Part shown: piece after piece, positions 1 through 10,016 of the stretch
Position numbering within the stretch: position 1 is the first letter of the stretch
Layout: the number at the start of each line of letters is the position of its first letter
Assembly (NCBI RefSeq): GCF_001648595.1
Contig: NZ_LBAW01000010.1
Coordinates: 62,001-126,000, forward strand
Source: Legionella bozemanae
Lineage (GTDB): Bacteria > Pseudomonadota > Gammaproteobacteria > Legionellales > Legionellaceae
DNA: 64,000 nt
Direction of reading: 5' to 3'
Notes under the pieces: generated by a model
The model's input: the letters and a program-made list of their open reading frames with translations, nothing else
Databases searched by the model: none
Told to the model about the DNA's origin: nothing
Translations under genes and position numbers: made by a program

Positions 1-279
1 ATGAAACTTTTAAGCACTAGGTCAGATATAATACCAGTCAATGCGCTTTTCTCTATAAATTTCAATTTTGCGATTCGAGTCAATTCCTTTCATAATGACC
101 CTATATTTTGAACAAAGCGCTTTTACAGATAAACTGCTATAAATTTTTTTCTCTATACAAACATGTTTTGGCTATAAGAAATCATTGTACTGCTAGATTA
201 TTAGCTCATGAAATTTTTTATATACCGTTGCAATATGGTTATGGAGATATTAACCCGATATACGTTCTGGGAGGAATAA
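1..279. other. AT-rich left-edge region without a supported gene
   Basis: No reading frame here has both a ribosome site and a recognisable protein. Frame 1 is open from base 1 to a stop at 109-111, so the tail of a gene beginning outside the window cannot be excluded. The last bases (about 269-274, GGGAGG) are the ribosome site of the next gene. Confidence 0.5.
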
Positions 280-1005
280 TTGAAAAAAATTCTGATCCAT
301 ACTGTCGCTTTATTTTTTTTCTTTATTAATATCTGCAGTGCTCAACAACGAGAAATTTCGATTACAATTGATGACTTGCCTCTTGTTGAACTTCCCTATG
401 AAATGTTTGAAAATATCGTTCATAGCTTCGTGAAACATCAAGTTCCTGCAATGGGTTTTGTTATTGGTAGTCGAGTCAATAATGAAACCATGAAACAATT
501 TCTGTTATTTAAGCAAAACGGATTGGAGTTAGGAAACCATACTTATTCCCATGTGAATTTAAAACGTGTTTCTTGCAAAGAATACATTCATGATATTATG
601 AAAGCAGATACAATTCTTGCGCCGTTTATGTCACAGCCAAAATATTTTCGTTACCCTTATCTGGCTGAAGGAACATTGTGGCGAAAAAGCATTGTTCGAC
701 ATTATTTGCGTAACAATAACTATATTGTCGCTCCAGTCACTATTGATAGTAGGGATTTTGAATTTAATATAGAATTAATAAAGCAACTAGGACAAGACCC
801 AACTGCACCATTAACTGATTTAAAAAAACGTTATCTTGAATATGTTTGGCAACGTACATTAACTGCTGAAAAAAATACTCCTGGAAAACAAATCTTACTT
901 CTGCATGTCAATTTGCTGAATGTTTATTTTTTAGATGATTTGCTGCACATGTTTGAAGCTCATGACTATCATTTTATTTCGCTTAGTGATGCATTAAAAT
1001 CGTAA
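280..1005 (+). CDS. Secreted polysaccharide deacetylase (NodB-homology domain)
   Basis: Predicted exported carbohydrate de-N-acetylase of the carbohydrate esterase 4 fold, 241 aa. Residues 1-21 form a signal peptide ending ICSA|QQ. The NodB motifs follow: TIDDLP (about residues 28-33), where the second Asp would bind metal, and HTYSH (about 87-91), the His-x3-His metal motif. FRYPY (about 124-128) fits the R-x-P motif of the third block. The start is TTG, chosen because a strong GGGAGG lies five bases upstream and the signal peptide begins there. The gene stands alone and converges on recN across a long inverted repeat. The natural substrate (peptidoglycan, polysaccharide or another acetylated sugar) cannot be told from sequence. 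Confidence 0.82.
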   Translation: MKKILIHTVALFFFFINICSAQQREISITIDDLPLVELPYEMFENIVHSFVKHQVPAMGFVIGSRVNNETMKQFLLFKQNGLELGNHTYSHVNLKRVSCKEYIHDIMKADTILAPFMSQPKYFRYPYLAEGTLWRKSIVRHYLRNNNYIVAPVTIDSRDFEFNIELIKQLGQDPTAPLTDLKKRYLEYVWQRTLTAEKNTPGKQILLLHVNLLNVYFLDDLLHMFEAHDYHFISLSDALKS

Positions 1006-1011
1006 TGAATG

Positions 1012-1092
1012 ATCGTAGATACTGTCTTTAAAAGCAAGATAAATTTTCATTAAAAGCTTGCTTGTTTTTTAAGACAGTATCTACGATTTTTA
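1012..1092 (+). terminator. Long inverted repeat and T-tract between convergent genes
   Basis: Bases 1012-1027 (ATCGTAGATACTGTCT) are perfectly complementary to 1072-1087. The stem continues imperfectly through AAAGCAAG/CTTGCTT, and TTTTT follows the right arm. It sits just after the deacetylase stop and before the recN stop, so it can end plus-strand transcription and may also limit read-through from recN. An arm this long is unusual for a simple terminator. Confidence 0.75.
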
Positions 1093-1105
1093 ACAAATTG
1101 AGGCC

Positions 1106-2800
1106 TTACATTTCGCTAGCTTGAGTCAAAAGGGCCTGCTCACACTGCAACAATAATTCCTTAGCATGGGATCGCGTTTGCTCTGTTATTTTTAACCCTC
1201 CAAGCATACGCGCTATTTCATCAATTTTTTCAGTAGATTGCAGTAAAGAAATATGGGTAAAGGTCTCTTGATTGTTGCTCCGCTTTTCAACCACAAAATG
1301 GTTATTGGCAGCGGCAGCGACCTGAGGTTGGTGTGTGACACAAAATACTTGCAAACGCTCTCCCAATTTACGAAGCATTTGTCCTACGAGGGCTGCTGTA
1401 GCCCCACCAATACCTACATCCACTTCATCAAACAATAAAGTAGGTGTCGTACCTTGTTGGGCAGTAATCATTTGAATGGACAAGCTAATTCGCGAAAGTT
1501 CACCGCCTGATGCCACTTTACTTAATAAATCAAGCTCCATACCTGGGTTAGTACACACCTTATATTCTACTTTATCCATTCCATGAATCTGCATCTTTTC
1601 CAGAGGAGATATTTCAATTTCCACCCGTCCTTTAGGCATGCCAAGTTGTTGAATACTGGCTGTAATTTCCTTTGCCAATTTTTTTGCCTGTATTTTTCGT
1701 ATCTCGCGTAATTTAAGAGCTGCTGTTTCATAGCTTGCAATCAATTGACTATGCTGTACTTTTAATTGAGCTAGCCGGCGTTCACCATCTTGCAACTCGT
1801 CTCGTTCTTTTTGCAAATTTTGTGCATGCGCATGCAGTGTGCTGCTATCAATATGGTATTTTCGAGCAAGTTGATGTATCGCACTCATACGCGCTTCTAT
1901 TTCATGCAAACGCTCAGGGTCAAGATGAACACGCTCTGCAAATTGCTGCATTTCATCGACTGCTTCTTCACATTGAATCAGCGCACCATTGAGCAACTCA
2001 AAAGCATTTTTAATTTGGGATTGTTCTTGCGGCAATTGACCCAGTAAATGCAAAATCTGATTTAAGCTGGAACAAATATTGGGTTCATCCTCAGAATTTA
2101 ATAAGCTATGTATTTGTTGGCTTTTTTGCAAATACTCTCTTGCATGATGCAACATTTGATGTTCTTGATACAAAGTTTCAATTTCATTTTCATGCAGATT
2201 TAATGCGGATAATTCTTCAATTTGAAATTGCAATAATGCGACTCTGTCTTCTTGTTGCTCCTGGCCCTGTAATACATCGATTTCTTGCTGAATTTTCTGG
2301 CATTGTTTATAGGCCCGGGAAACCTCGTCAAGTAACGCCTGATTCTTGCCATATTGATCCAATTGTTGACGATGCGTTGCATGCTGCATGAGGGTTTGAT
2401 GCTGATGCTGCCCGTGAATATGGACTAGTTTTTCGCTTAATTCTTTTATTTTTTGCAACGGGAATGGTTGCCCATTAATATAAGATTTGGATCGACCTTC
2501 TGCATAAATCACCCTCCGCAAATAAATTTCGCCATCATCACAAGGAAGATCGTGTTCTGCTAGCCATTGCGCCGGTTCAGATCCCTGACTGACAAAAAAT
2601 CCGGCGGTGATATCACATTTTTCCTGGCCAGGCCGGATAACCGAACCATCTGCTCTATCACCTAAAGCCAGCATCAAAGCATCAATCATAATCGATTTAC
2701 CCGCCCCTGTTTCACCAGTGAAGGCAGTCATACCTTGAGTAAAATCTAACTCCAAGTGTTGCACAATCGCAAACTGTTCAATGCACAAAGTTGTGAGCAT
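1106..2800 (-). CDS. recN: DNA repair protein RecN
   Basis: SMC-like ATPase of recombinational double-strand-break repair, cytoplasmic, 564 aa (E. coli RecN is 553). The N-terminus reads LCIEQFAIVQ, and the Walker A GETGAGKS is at about residues 29-36. A central coiled-coil region (about 150-380, rich in Gln, Glu and Leu) separates this from the C-terminal half. There the ABC signature ASGGELSR (about 430-437) and Walker B LLFDEVDVGIGG (about 455-466) are intact. It is the last gene of a minus-strand run typA-nadK-recN and starts 8 bp after nadK ends. The nadK-recN neighbourhood is common in gammaproteobacteria. No LexA box was identified directly upstream, because the gene is embedded in the run. 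Confidence 0.97.
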   Translation of the reverse strand: MLTTLCIEQFAIVQHLELDFTQGMTAFTGETGAGKSIMIDALMLALGDRADGSVIRPGQEKCDITAGFFVSQGSEPAQWLAEHDLPCDDGEIYLRRVIYAEGRSKSYINGQPFPLQKIKELSEKLVHIHGQHQHQTLMQHATHRQQLDQYGKNQALLDEVSRAYKQCQKIQQEIDVLQGQEQQEDRVALLQFQIEELSALNLHENEIETLYQEHQMLHHAREYLQKSQQIHSLLNSEDEPNICSSLNQILHLLGQLPQEQSQIKNAFELLNGALIQCEEAVDEMQQFAERVHLDPERLHEIEARMSAIHQLARKYHIDSSTLHAHAQNLQKERDELQDGERRLAQLKVQHSQLIASYETAALKLREIRKIQAKKLAKEITASIQQLGMPKGRVEIEISPLEKMQIHGMDKVEYKVCTNPGMELDLLSKVASGGELSRISLSIQMITAQQGTTPTLLFDEVDVGIGGATAALVGQMLRKLGERLQVFCVTHQPQVAAAANNHFVVEKRSNNQETFTHISLLQSTEKIDEIARMLGGLKITEQTRSHAKELLLQCEQALLTQASEM

Positions 2801-2808
2801 GTTCTATC

Positions 2809-3735
2809 CTATCCTTGATGTTTGGATTCCCAACCAAGTTTTGATCGTAATGTATCATAATAGTGATAATCAAGAGGATGTAACAGACGTAATTGATGAC
2901 CATTTTTTTGAACAGTAACTTTTTGTCCCGGCTTGACCATTCTGGATTCATGACCATCACAACTTATTCGCAAATCCGATTCATTAAAGCGACTGATATG
3001 CAGCTCAATTTTAGATTCTCCATCAATAACCAATGGACGGGAGCTTAAGCTATGCGAAAACATGGGCACAAGGACGATTGCATTTAACTGAGGATGCATG
3101 ATAGGACCACCCGCAGATAAAGCATAGGCAGTAGATCCGGTAGGAGTCGATAAAATCATACCATCAGAGCGATAATGACTCACTAATTGTCGATTGACAT
3201 AGACTGAGAACTCAATGAGATGTGTTTCCTTCCCGCGCCCTAAAACCACATCATTGAGTGCATCTCCTTCAAAATAAGTATGATCCTCATCGTAAATGCG
3301 AGTATGTAAAAGAAAACGCTTTTCTTCTTCATAATAGCCACATAGTACAGCACTCAATTGCGTTTCGAGTTCATGAGGTAAAATATCGGTGAGAAATCCC
3401 AAACGTCCCCGGTTAATTCCAATTACCGGGGTATCCACTTTAATCGCCATACGGGCCGCTGAGAGCAAACTCCCATCACCGCCAACCACAATGATTAAAT
3501 CATTCTTCTTACCCATATCTTCTCTGGGTAATACGGGAATTTTTACATCAAATCCTGTAGACGTATCTACATCTTGATAGATCTGTACCTCTTGTTTTTC
3601 AAGAAAATCAATCAAACGGTATAAACTTTCATTTACCCCTTGATTTGCCCTGTGCTGGCGCGCATACAAGATGATCCGTTTGAATTTAACGTTACTCTTC
3701 AATGTTTGCTGTTCTTGATGCTTTTTTTCGTTCAT
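2809..3735 (-). CDS. nadK: NAD kinase
   Basis: Phosphorylates NAD to NADP with ATP or polyphosphate, 308 aa as drawn (the family is about 290-300). The GGDGS active-site motif is at about residues 84-88 and the second conserved block [15 protein letters not shown] at about 195-209. The first ATG (3735) lies inside typA, a 44-base overlap, and has only a weak GAAAG upstream. An in-frame TTG eleven codons later, just before the usual family start ([12 protein letters not shown]), is an alternative. The gene is probably translated from the typA message, with recN following it. The function is certain; the exact N-terminus is not. Confidence 0.96.
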   Translation of the reverse strand: MNEKKHQEQQTLKSNVKFKRIILYARQHRANQGVNESLYRLIDFLEKQEVQIYQDVDTSTGFDVKIPVLPREDMGKKNDLIIVVGGDGSLLSAARMAIKVDTPVIGINRGRLGFLTDILPHELETQLSAVLCGYYEEEKRFLLHTRIYDEDHTYFEGDALNDVVLGRGKETHLIEFSVYVNRQLVSHYRSDGMILSTPTGSTAYALSAGGPIMHPQLNAIVLVPMFSHSLSSRPLVIDGESKIELHISRFNESDLRISCDGHESRMVKPGQKVTVQKNGHQLRLLHPLDYHYYDTLRSKLGWESKHQG

Positions 3736-5518
3736 GTTCTTTCAATGATTTTTTTCTTAATCGAATCGAATCAGGAGTCACTTCCACCAACTCATCATCA
3801 TCAATAAATTCCAACGCCTGTTCCAAAGTTAGTTTTACAGCAGGAGTTAATATAATGTTTTCGTCAGAACCTGAAGCACGAATATTGGTTAATTGCTTTT
3901 CTTTAGTCACATTCACCACTAAATCATTATCGCGAGCATGAATTCCAACAATCATCCCTTCATAACACACTGTTTGCGGTTCAACAAATAACCTGCCACG
4001 ATCCTGCAAGTTGAATAAAGCAAAAGCACGGGCCATTCCTTGACAATTAGCAATCAGTACGCCATTTGCCCGCTTCCCTATTCGTCCTCTAATTGCCGGA
4101 CCATAATGATCATAAACGTGATACATTAAACCGGTACCTGAGGTAGAGGACAAGAATTCATTATGAAAACCAATAAGGCCTCGGGTAGGAATCATATAGT
4201 CAAGACGCACTCGTCCTTTGCCATCGGGAACCATATTTTGTAATTCACCTCGGCGCTCCCCTAGCTTTTCCATAATAGAGCCCTGGTGATTTTCTTCCAC
4301 ATCGACAGTCAAATGCTCATAAGGCTCTTGTTGCTCGCCATCTACTTCGCGAATAATCACTTCGGGTTTACTAATCGCCAATTCATAACCTTCACGACGC
4401 ATCGTTTCAATAAGAATGGATAAATGGAGTTCTCCTCGGCCAGAAACTCGGAATTTATCTGGATCATCACAATCATCAACGCGTAAAGCAACATTATGTA
4501 ATAATTCCGTTTCCAGGCGCTCACGAATTTTTCGTGAGGTCACAAACTTTCCTTCCTGGCCTGCAAAAGGCGAGTCATTGACTTGGAAGGTCATGCTAAT
4601 TGTTGGTTCATCCACTGACAGTACAGGTAATGCTTCAACAACATTAGGATCACAAATCGTGTCAGAAATTTTGATGCCTTCAATACCGGTAATCGCAATA
4701 ATATTACCTGCACTAGCCTCTTCAACCTCAACACGCTCAAGGCCTTTAAAACCTAATAATTGCAATAATCGACCGGTACGAATATTACCCTCTTTATCAA
4801 TAATCTTGACGGCAGATTTTGCTTTAATTTGCCCGCGAGTGATTCGACCAATCCCAATAGTACCAACATAGGATGAATAATCCAAAGAGCTGATTTGCAT
4901 TTGGAAAGGACCATTCGCATCGACTTTTGGTGCTTCAACCTCATCAATAATTGTTTGTAATAAAGCACTCATATCCGTAGCTTCATCTTCCAAATTCAAC
5001 TTGGCATAACCATTTAATGCAGAAGTATAAACCACAGGAAAATCCAATTGTGCATCTGTTGCACCTAAATTATCAAAGAGATCAAATACTTGATCCATAA
5101 CCCAATGAGGTCTTGCTCCCGGGCGATCAATTTTGTTAATCACCACAATAGGATGCAACCCACGAGCAAAGGCTTTTTGGGTTACAAAACGTGTTTGAGG
5201 CATAGGTCCATCCACTGCATCCACCAGTAGCAATACACTATCAACCATCGATAAAATACGTTCTACTTCTCCCCCAAAATCAGCATGTCCTGGGGTATCA
5301 ACAATATTAATTTGATGATTTTTCCAATACACACAAGTATTTTTGGCGAGAATAGTAATGCCCCGTTCTTTTTCTAAAGCATTGGAATCCATCACGCGCT
5401 CAACTTTGGGCGCTCTCTCATTTAATGTGCCTGTTTGTTGCAGTAATTTATCTACTAACGTGGTTTTACCATGGTCAACGTGGGCGATAATGGCAATATT
5501 GCGAATCTGATCAATCAT
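3692..5518 (-). CDS. typA: Ribosome-associated translational GTPase TypA/BipA
   Basis: EF-G-like GTPase that acts on the 50S ribosome during assembly and under stress or low temperature, 608 aa, a normal length. G1 is AHVDHGKTT (about residues 12-20), G3 DTPGHADFG (about 75-83) and G4 NKIDRPGA (about 129-136). A domain II beta-barrel, an EF-G domain V-like region and the BipA-specific C-terminal domain follow. The start ATG is the only sensible one. It is the first gene of the minus-strand run with nadK and recN, and its 3' end overlaps nadK. Its basic C-terminal tail ([12 protein letters not shown]) is typical of the family. Confidence 0.98.
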   Translation of the reverse strand: MIDQIRNIAIIAHVDHGKTTLVDKLLQQTGTLNERAPKVERVMDSNALEKERGITILAKNTCVYWKNHQINIVDTPGHADFGGEVERILSMVDSVLLLVDAVDGPMPQTRFVTQKAFARGLHPIVVINKIDRPGARPHWVMDQVFDLFDNLGATDAQLDFPVVYTSALNGYAKLNLEDEATDMSALLQTIIDEVEAPKVDANGPFQMQISSLDYSSYVGTIGIGRITRGQIKAKSAVKIIDKEGNIRTGRLLQLLGFKGLERVEVEEASAGNIIAITGIEGIKISDTICDPNVVEALPVLSVDEPTISMTFQVNDSPFAGQEGKFVTSRKIRERLETELLHNVALRVDDCDDPDKFRVSGRGELHLSILIETMRREGYELAISKPEVIIREVDGEQQEPYEHLTVDVEENHQGSIMEKLGERRGELQNMVPDGKGRVRLDYMIPTRGLIGFHNEFLSSTSGTGLMYHVYDHYGPAIRGRIGKRANGVLIANCQGMARAFALFNLQDRGRLFVEPQTVCYEGMIVGIHARDNDLVVNVTKEKQLTNIRASGSDENIILTPAVKLTLEQALEFIDDDELVEVTPDSIRLRKKSLKEHERKKASRTANIEE

Positions 5519-5897
5519 AAATAACCTTTGAAGGAAAAAGCAGTGTATTTGTACATAGATTTGACATTATACATCAATAGCCAGCTAAAACCTATCTGCT
5601 TCGTGTATTTTAGTATAGCAAAACCTCAATTGCAGCACGTCCAACCTGAGGGTCGAGCAGCCAACAATAGTCTCAATAGAGCAAAATATTTATTTTTGAA
5701 CATAAAACAGCTTTTTTACCTCCTTGGCATGCTTTATGTATAGCATCTAGACCATCGTATGCGTAGCCCAGAGCTGGACTCCACGTATAAAGTTGCCGAC
5801 TTTACTTTATTCACTATTTCCACGCAGCAAGGCATTGACTACAAGTTATTTTTTAGCTGCTAAAATAATAGTGAGGGGTAAAAAATAGGGAGTAACT
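5519..5897. other. Divergent intergenic region, no gene seen
   Basis: This 379-bp gap separates typA (leftward) from the 5898 gene (rightward) and must hold both promoters. A 71-codon open frame at 5528-5743 has no good ribosome site or recognisable product. GGGAG (about 5889-5893), directly before the 5898 ATG, is the only clear signal I see. Confidence 0.5.
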
Positions 5898-6395
5898 ATG
5901 AAACAACTAATTTTACATCCCACTGACATTAGCCAATGGCATGCATTAGTTAATGAGGCACAAGTTGCAACGCAGCTGATGTTAACGGAAAATACTGAAA
6001 GTTATTTAGTATTTTTATTAATGCGCTTTTCCCAAGGACCTAAACTCATTGAATCCATTGTTGCACTCGATTTTCTTGAATCAATGCATAGGCCAAGAAC
6101 ATTGCAAATGGAATTATTACGCGATGTAGGGGATAAAAGCTTACTCTTTTGTGGACTGTTTCCAGGAATTGCCAAGAGACGTCATGTCAGCCTTGATTAT
6201 TTTTCTGAAATGGGACAAGCAGCTTATTTAACAATCGGAGAGTTAGAAGGAAAGCATACAGCTGATCTGTACATTCAACTTAGCGAACAATTTCTTACAT
6301 TAAAACAAATATTACAAGCAATGCGTGGCGAATGTGTAGAACTTATTCAATCAAACCAGGACATCTTATCTTCCATAAAATTTACTTTGCAATAA
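5898..6395 (+). CDS. Conserved-type protein of unknown function (165 aa)
   Basis: Not recognised as a named family. The protein is soluble, with no signal peptide or membrane helix, and looks largely alpha-helical. Its C-terminal third (FLTLKQILQAMRGECVEL) looks amphipathic. GGGAG lies about five bases before the ATG, so the start is sound. It is a single plus-strand gene between typA (divergent) and hslO (convergent), followed by a family A repeat that may separate it from hslO. Composition matches its neighbours, so it is probably a resident chromosomal gene. Function unknown. Confidence 0.75.
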   Translation: MKQLILHPTDISQWHALVNEAQVATQLMLTENTESYLVFLLMRFSQGPKLIESIVALDFLESMHRPRTLQMELLRDVGDKSLLFCGLFPGIAKRRHVSLDYFSEMGQAAYLTIGELEGKHTADLYIQLSEQFLTLKQILQAMRGECVELIQSNQDILSSIKFTLQ

Positions 6396-6403
6396 ATAAT
6401 TTG

Positions 6404-6496
6404 TTGTAGTTGCAGCCTGGGTGAAGGCAAAGCCGTAACCCAGGAAATCCGAACACAAATCACAGACCCCGAAGTCGCTACGCTACACCCAACTGT
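6404..6496. repeat. Palindromic repeat family A, copy 1
   Basis: It begins GCAGCCTGGGTGAAGG, continues AGCCGTAACCCAGG and ends with a degenerate return arm GAAGTCGCTACGCTACACCC. The same words recur at 9874, 39721, 42245, 44401 and 47748. It lies between the convergent 5898 and hslO genes. Confidence 0.75.
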
Positions 6497-6503
6497 ACTC
6501 TTA

Positions 6504-7352
6504 TCATCCCTTATGAAATAGCATCGTTACATCAATAGGATCAAAAGTATATTTCTTATTGCAAAAATCACATCGAATCGCCACTTCACCTTGCTCCTTT
6601 AGTAATTCTTTTGCATCTTCCTCACCTAAAACAGCTAACACCTGCTTCATTTTCTCTAAACTACAGCGGCACTTAAATTGAGTTTTTCGGCTATCAAATA
6701 TTCTGAGTTCTGTTTCATGATAAAGACGGTAAAGTAATGTTTCGTTATCTAATGTAAGTAATTCATGCCCACTTACCGTTTGCCCTAATTGCACCGCATA
6801 TTCCCAAAATTGCTCTCTTTGTACCGTATCTTGACCAGGCATTAACTGCAATAACATTCCGGCTGCAGCCTTATCATTCACAGCTAACCAAACTTGAGTG
6901 GATACTTGCTCGGATTGAGCAAAATAGTCCATTAAATTCTCACTCATGGATGTTGATTGAATGGGAACCATACTTTGATACGAGTTGGTTTGGTTGTTTT
7001 GGTTAATAGTAATAACCATCTGTCCTTTAAGAAACGCAGAGGCATATTCTTCAGTTTCCAAGTTTTCAACAAATTGGGCAAAGCCTCTTACATTAAACTC
7101 ATGATCACATTGCACCAATAATAAAGGAAGCCGTTTATCACCTTGAAATTGTAAGTTTAAACTGCCTTGAAATTTAATACTGGATGCCAAAAGCAGACAC
7201 GAAACTATAGCTTCTCCCAACAAATTTTTAACCATTGGCGGGTAGTTCCGTTGGCTCATAATGGTTTGGTACGTATTTTCAATATGAACAATTTCACCAC
7301 GAATGTTGGCGTGTTCAAAAATAAAGCGTTGAAGGGTATCAGATTCTTTCAT
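6504..7352 (-). CDS. hslO: Redox-regulated chaperone Hsp33
   Basis: Holdase chaperone switched on by oxidation and unfolding, cytoplasmic, 282 aa (E. coli 292). The N-terminal domain starts LQRFIFEHANIRGEIVH. The C-terminal zinc switch has its four cysteines as CRC (about residues 229-231) and CDFC (about 262-265), matching the CxC...CxxC pattern. The start at 7352 suits the family. The gene stands alone on the minus strand. Upstream lies the palindrome-rich stretch 7395-7506. Confidence 0.96.
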   Translation of the reverse strand: MKESDTLQRFIFEHANIRGEIVHIENTYQTIMSQRNYPPMVKNLLGEAIVSCLLLASSIKFQGSLNLQFQGDKRLPLLLVQCDHEFNVRGFAQFVENLETEEYASAFLKGQMVITINQNNQTNSYQSMVPIQSTSMSENLMDYFAQSEQVSTQVWLAVNDKAAAGMLLQLMPGQDTVQREQFWEYAVQLGQTVSGHELLTLDNETLLYRLYHETELRIFDSRKTQFKCRCSLEKMKQVLAVLGEEDAKELLKEQGEVAIRCDFCNKKYTFDPIDVTMLFHKG

Positions 7353-7394
7353 AATGGACTCAAAATAAAATTACAACGAACTAAGGTCTGTTGC

Positions 7395-7506
7395 CAATTC
7401 CCCCGGACTTGATCCGGGGCAAAATGGTGCGATTTTAGAACACCGCAACGCAGCATGTATGAAGCATGTGAGTAGCGGAGCACATAAAGTCACCCCATTT
7501 TGGCCA
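7395..7506. repeat. Nested palindrome, possible mobile intergenic repeat
   Basis: A CCCCGGA/TCCGGGG hairpin (7401-7419) is followed by an arm GGGCAAAATGGTG that pairs with CACCCCATTTTGGCC at its right end (7491-7505). Further short complementary words (GCATGTATGAAGCATGT) lie between them. No second copy was found in this window, so membership of a repeat family is inferred from form only. Confidence 0.45.
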
Positions 7507-7650
7507 AGGTAGTAGAATTTCAAAAGACCCTAAAGTAACTCTCGTGGCTGCGCAAAGTATAACATAATTTTTTTGGAATTTTCCTGGAGAAAAAATTATC
7601 TTGGACTATGCTTTTAAAACATCCCTCTGAAAAAATTAAAGGACTAAATC

Positions 7651-7800
7651 ATGATAGATAAAAACATTCTTGCGCCTTTATTCAAAACGATTGACAGAGT
7701 CGTTTTTGGTATTAAAGAGCAAAAAGAACCAGAAACCAAACCTGACTTTATTGAAATAGATACCGAGGAAGAGTTTGATGTCGAACGGTCTATTAATTAG
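7651..7800 (+). CDS. Small acidic protein, 49 aa, unknown
   Basis: The ATG is preceded by AAAGGA with about 7-base spacing. The product starts MIDKNILAPLFKTIDRV, continues with a charged IKEQKEPETK stretch and ends in an acidic tail (DTEEEFDVERSIN). No membrane helix or cysteine is present. It lies 61 bp before rep on the same strand and could be cotranscribed with it. The good ribosome site and ordered composition favour a real gene, but there is no family evidence. Confidence 0.5.
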   Translation: MIDKNILAPLFKTIDRVVFGIKEQKEPETKPDFIEIDTEEEFDVERSIN

Positions 7801-7861
7801 TAGTTGATTCACAATACCTAAGCAGGCAATAATCGCTCTTTTTGAGTGAGAAATCTTTAAG

Positions 7862-9865
7862 ATGTTAAATGGCCAACAAATGGCAGCAGTATGTTATATA
7901 GACGGACCCTTATTAGTTCTTGCTGGGGCTGGAAGCGGTAAAACACGAGTAATAACGCAAAAAATAGGCTATTTAATTAACACATGCGGCTATGCCGCCA
8001 ATACAATATGTGCAGTAACTTTTACTAATAAAGCAGCCAATGAAATGCGTACTCGCGTTGCCGCCGTTCTGCCGGCAGCCAGTCGCCGCGGTTTAAAAGT
8101 AGCAACCTTCCATACATTAGGCTTAAGCATTATCAAACGTGATTTTACCTTATGCGATCTGAAAAAAGGATTTTCTATTTTTGACAGTGAAGATTGTTTG
8201 CAAATCATACGAGGTTTTTTGCCTGCAAATAAAGCAACTGAACGTGAATTTATCTTCCGAATTCAACAACAAATTTCGCGCTGGAAAAATGATCTTCTTA
8301 CCCCTGAGGACGTCATTAAAAATCGATTAGATACCCCTTGTTATGAAGAAGCTGCTTTGTTGTATCCACGTTATCAGCAAGCACTTAAGGCATATAATGC
8401 GATCGATTTTGATGATTTAATTCGTCTTCCGGTCAGTCTTTTAAATGAACATCCTGCCGTATTAGAGTATTGGCAAAACAAAATCCGTCATTTATTGGTA
8501 GATGAATACCAAGATTCAAATACCAGCCAATACCTTTTCGTAAAAAAATTAACTGGAATCCAAGCACGCTTTACTGTGGTGGGTGATGATGACCAATCCA
8601 TTTATGCCTGGCGAGGTGCAAAACCTGAAAATTTGCAACAATTACAGCATGATTATCCACAATTAAAAATAATCAAGTTGGAGCAAAACTACCGCTCGAC
8701 CAATATTATTTTGCATACTGCCAATCACCTTATTGCCAACAATCAACATCTGTTTGAAAAAAAATTATGGAGTGAATTTGGGCAAGGGGAGCTCTTACGC
8801 GTTATTCGTTGTAAAGATGAACAGGATGAAGCAGAACAAGTAGTTGCTGATTTAATCAGTCATAAACTGCGCTGCAGAACTCAATATGGCGATTATGCAA
8901 TTTTATATCGCGGCAATCACCAATCCCGTGTATTTGAAAAAGTCCTCCGTCATTATAGTATCCCTTATACAATCAGTGGCGGCCAATCGTGGTTTGCCAA
9001 GGCAGAAGTGAAAGACGTATTTGCCTATCTGAAATTACTGTGTAATGAAGCTGATGATGCTGCTTTTTTAAGAGTCATTAACACCCCCAAACGCGGCATT
9101 GGCGAGGCCAGCCTTGATGTGTTGGGTCATTATGCTCAAAGTAGAGGAGTAAGTCTTTACACTGCAGCAGACCATCTGGCACTTAATGAAAGTATTGCAG
9201 AAAAACCACGCGCAGCATTGCTAGTTTTTAAATCCTGGATAGAAGAAATAAAAAAACGCTTAGCCACTGGGTCGATTATTGAGCATTTGAAACAAATGGT
9301 AGAAGATAGCGGTTATGAAGCCTACATTTACGAACAATGCGACACCCCGGCAAAGGCGCAAAAAAAGATGGACAATGTCTGGGAATTGTTAGAATGGGTT
9401 GGACGTTTATTAGCAAAAAATCCAGAGCAGACCTTGGCAGAAGTGATTAATAAATTAATTTTGATCGATATTCTTGAACAAGCAGACGAACATGATAAGG
9501 AGACGGTGCAACTCATGACATTGCATGCATCAAAGGGGTTGGAGTTTCCTTACGTTTATTTAGTGGGTATGGAAGAAGAATTATTGCCACATCGGGTGAG
9601 TATTGACGAAGATCAAATTGAAGAAGAAAGACGCCTGGCCTATGTTGGAATTACCCGAGCACAAAAAGGATTGTGTTTTACCTTAGCCAAACAAAGACGT
9701 CGTGCGGGTGAGTTGCAAGATTGTTTACCAAGCAGATTCTTGGATGAATTGCCTACGGAACATTTAGAATGGTTTGGCAAAAACAGCGAACGCTCTGAAG
9801 AACAATCCAAGAAATTGGCTAAATCACATTTAGCAGGATTGAAAAGTTTGCTGAGTGAATCCTGA
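7862..9865 (+). CDS. rep: ATP-dependent DNA helicase Rep (UvrD/Rep family)
   Basis: Superfamily 1A 3'-5' DNA helicase that helps replication forks pass protein blocks, 667 aa (E. coli Rep is 673). The N-terminus NGQQMAAV carries the Q motif. Walker A AGAGSGKTR is at about residues 21-29, motif Ia TFTNKAANEM at about 54-63, motif II VDEYQD (about 214-219), motif III GDDDQSIYAWRGA (about 240-252), motif IV EQNYRS and motif VI VGITRAQ. The low-90s identity of its words to E. coli Rep rather than UvrD (for example TFHTLGLSIIKR) decides the name; I judged this by eye. The ATG at 7862 is the first after an in-frame stop. Confidence 0.93.
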   Translation: MLNGQQMAAVCYIDGPLLVLAGAGSGKTRVITQKIGYLINTCGYAANTICAVTFTNKAANEMRTRVAAVLPAASRRGLKVATFHTLGLSIIKRDFTLCDLKKGFSIFDSEDCLQIIRGFLPANKATEREFIFRIQQQISRWKNDLLTPEDVIKNRLDTPCYEEAALLYPRYQQALKAYNAIDFDDLIRLPVSLLNEHPAVLEYWQNKIRHLLVDEYQDSNTSQYLFVKKLTGIQARFTVVGDDDQSIYAWRGAKPENLQQLQHDYPQLKIIKLEQNYRSTNIILHTANHLIANNQHLFEKKLWSEFGQGELLRVIRCKDEQDEAEQVVADLISHKLRCRTQYGDYAILYRGNHQSRVFEKVLRHYSIPYTISGGQSWFAKAEVKDVFAYLKLLCNEADDAAFLRVINTPKRGIGEASLDVLGHYAQSRGVSLYTAADHLALNESIAEKPRAALLVFKSWIEEIKKRLATGSIIEHLKQMVEDSGYEAYIYEQCDTPAKAQKKMDNVWELLEWVGRLLAKNPEQTLAEVINKLILIDILEQADEHDKETVQLMTLHASKGLEFPYVYLVGMEEELLPHRVSIDEDQIEEERRLAYVGITRAQKGLCFTLAKQRRRAGELQDCLPSRFLDELPTEHLEWFGKNSERSEEQSKKLAKSHLAGLKSLLSES

Positions 9866-9873
9866 TTTGAGCT

Positions 9874-9968
9874 TAATGTAGCCTGGGTGCAGCGCAGCTT
9901 AACCCGGGATCGAAAAGCTCATTCATGTCCATAACACCGGGCTACGCTGCACTGCACCGGCTACATTA
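9874..9968. repeat. Palindromic repeat family A, copy 2
   Basis: TAATGTAGCCTGGGTGCAGC at the left end and its imperfect complement GCACCGGCTACATTA at the right end enclose inner words TTAACCCGGG and CCGGGCTACG. It fills most of the gap between rep and the MFS transporter and may fold into a hairpin that ends rep transcripts. Confidence 0.85.
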
Positions 9969-10016
9969 GAAATACAGCTCTATGCAGAATTCTTTCCTCA
10001 TTGCTATACTGAATCT

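Noticed and set aside
108-329. 73-codon frame overlapping the deacetylase start
   Set aside because: It overlaps the signal-peptide gene, which has the clear ribosome site and family motifs.
5528-5743. 71-codon open frame upstream of the 5898 gene
   Set aside because: No ribosome site, ordinary composition for non-coding DNA, and no recognisable product.
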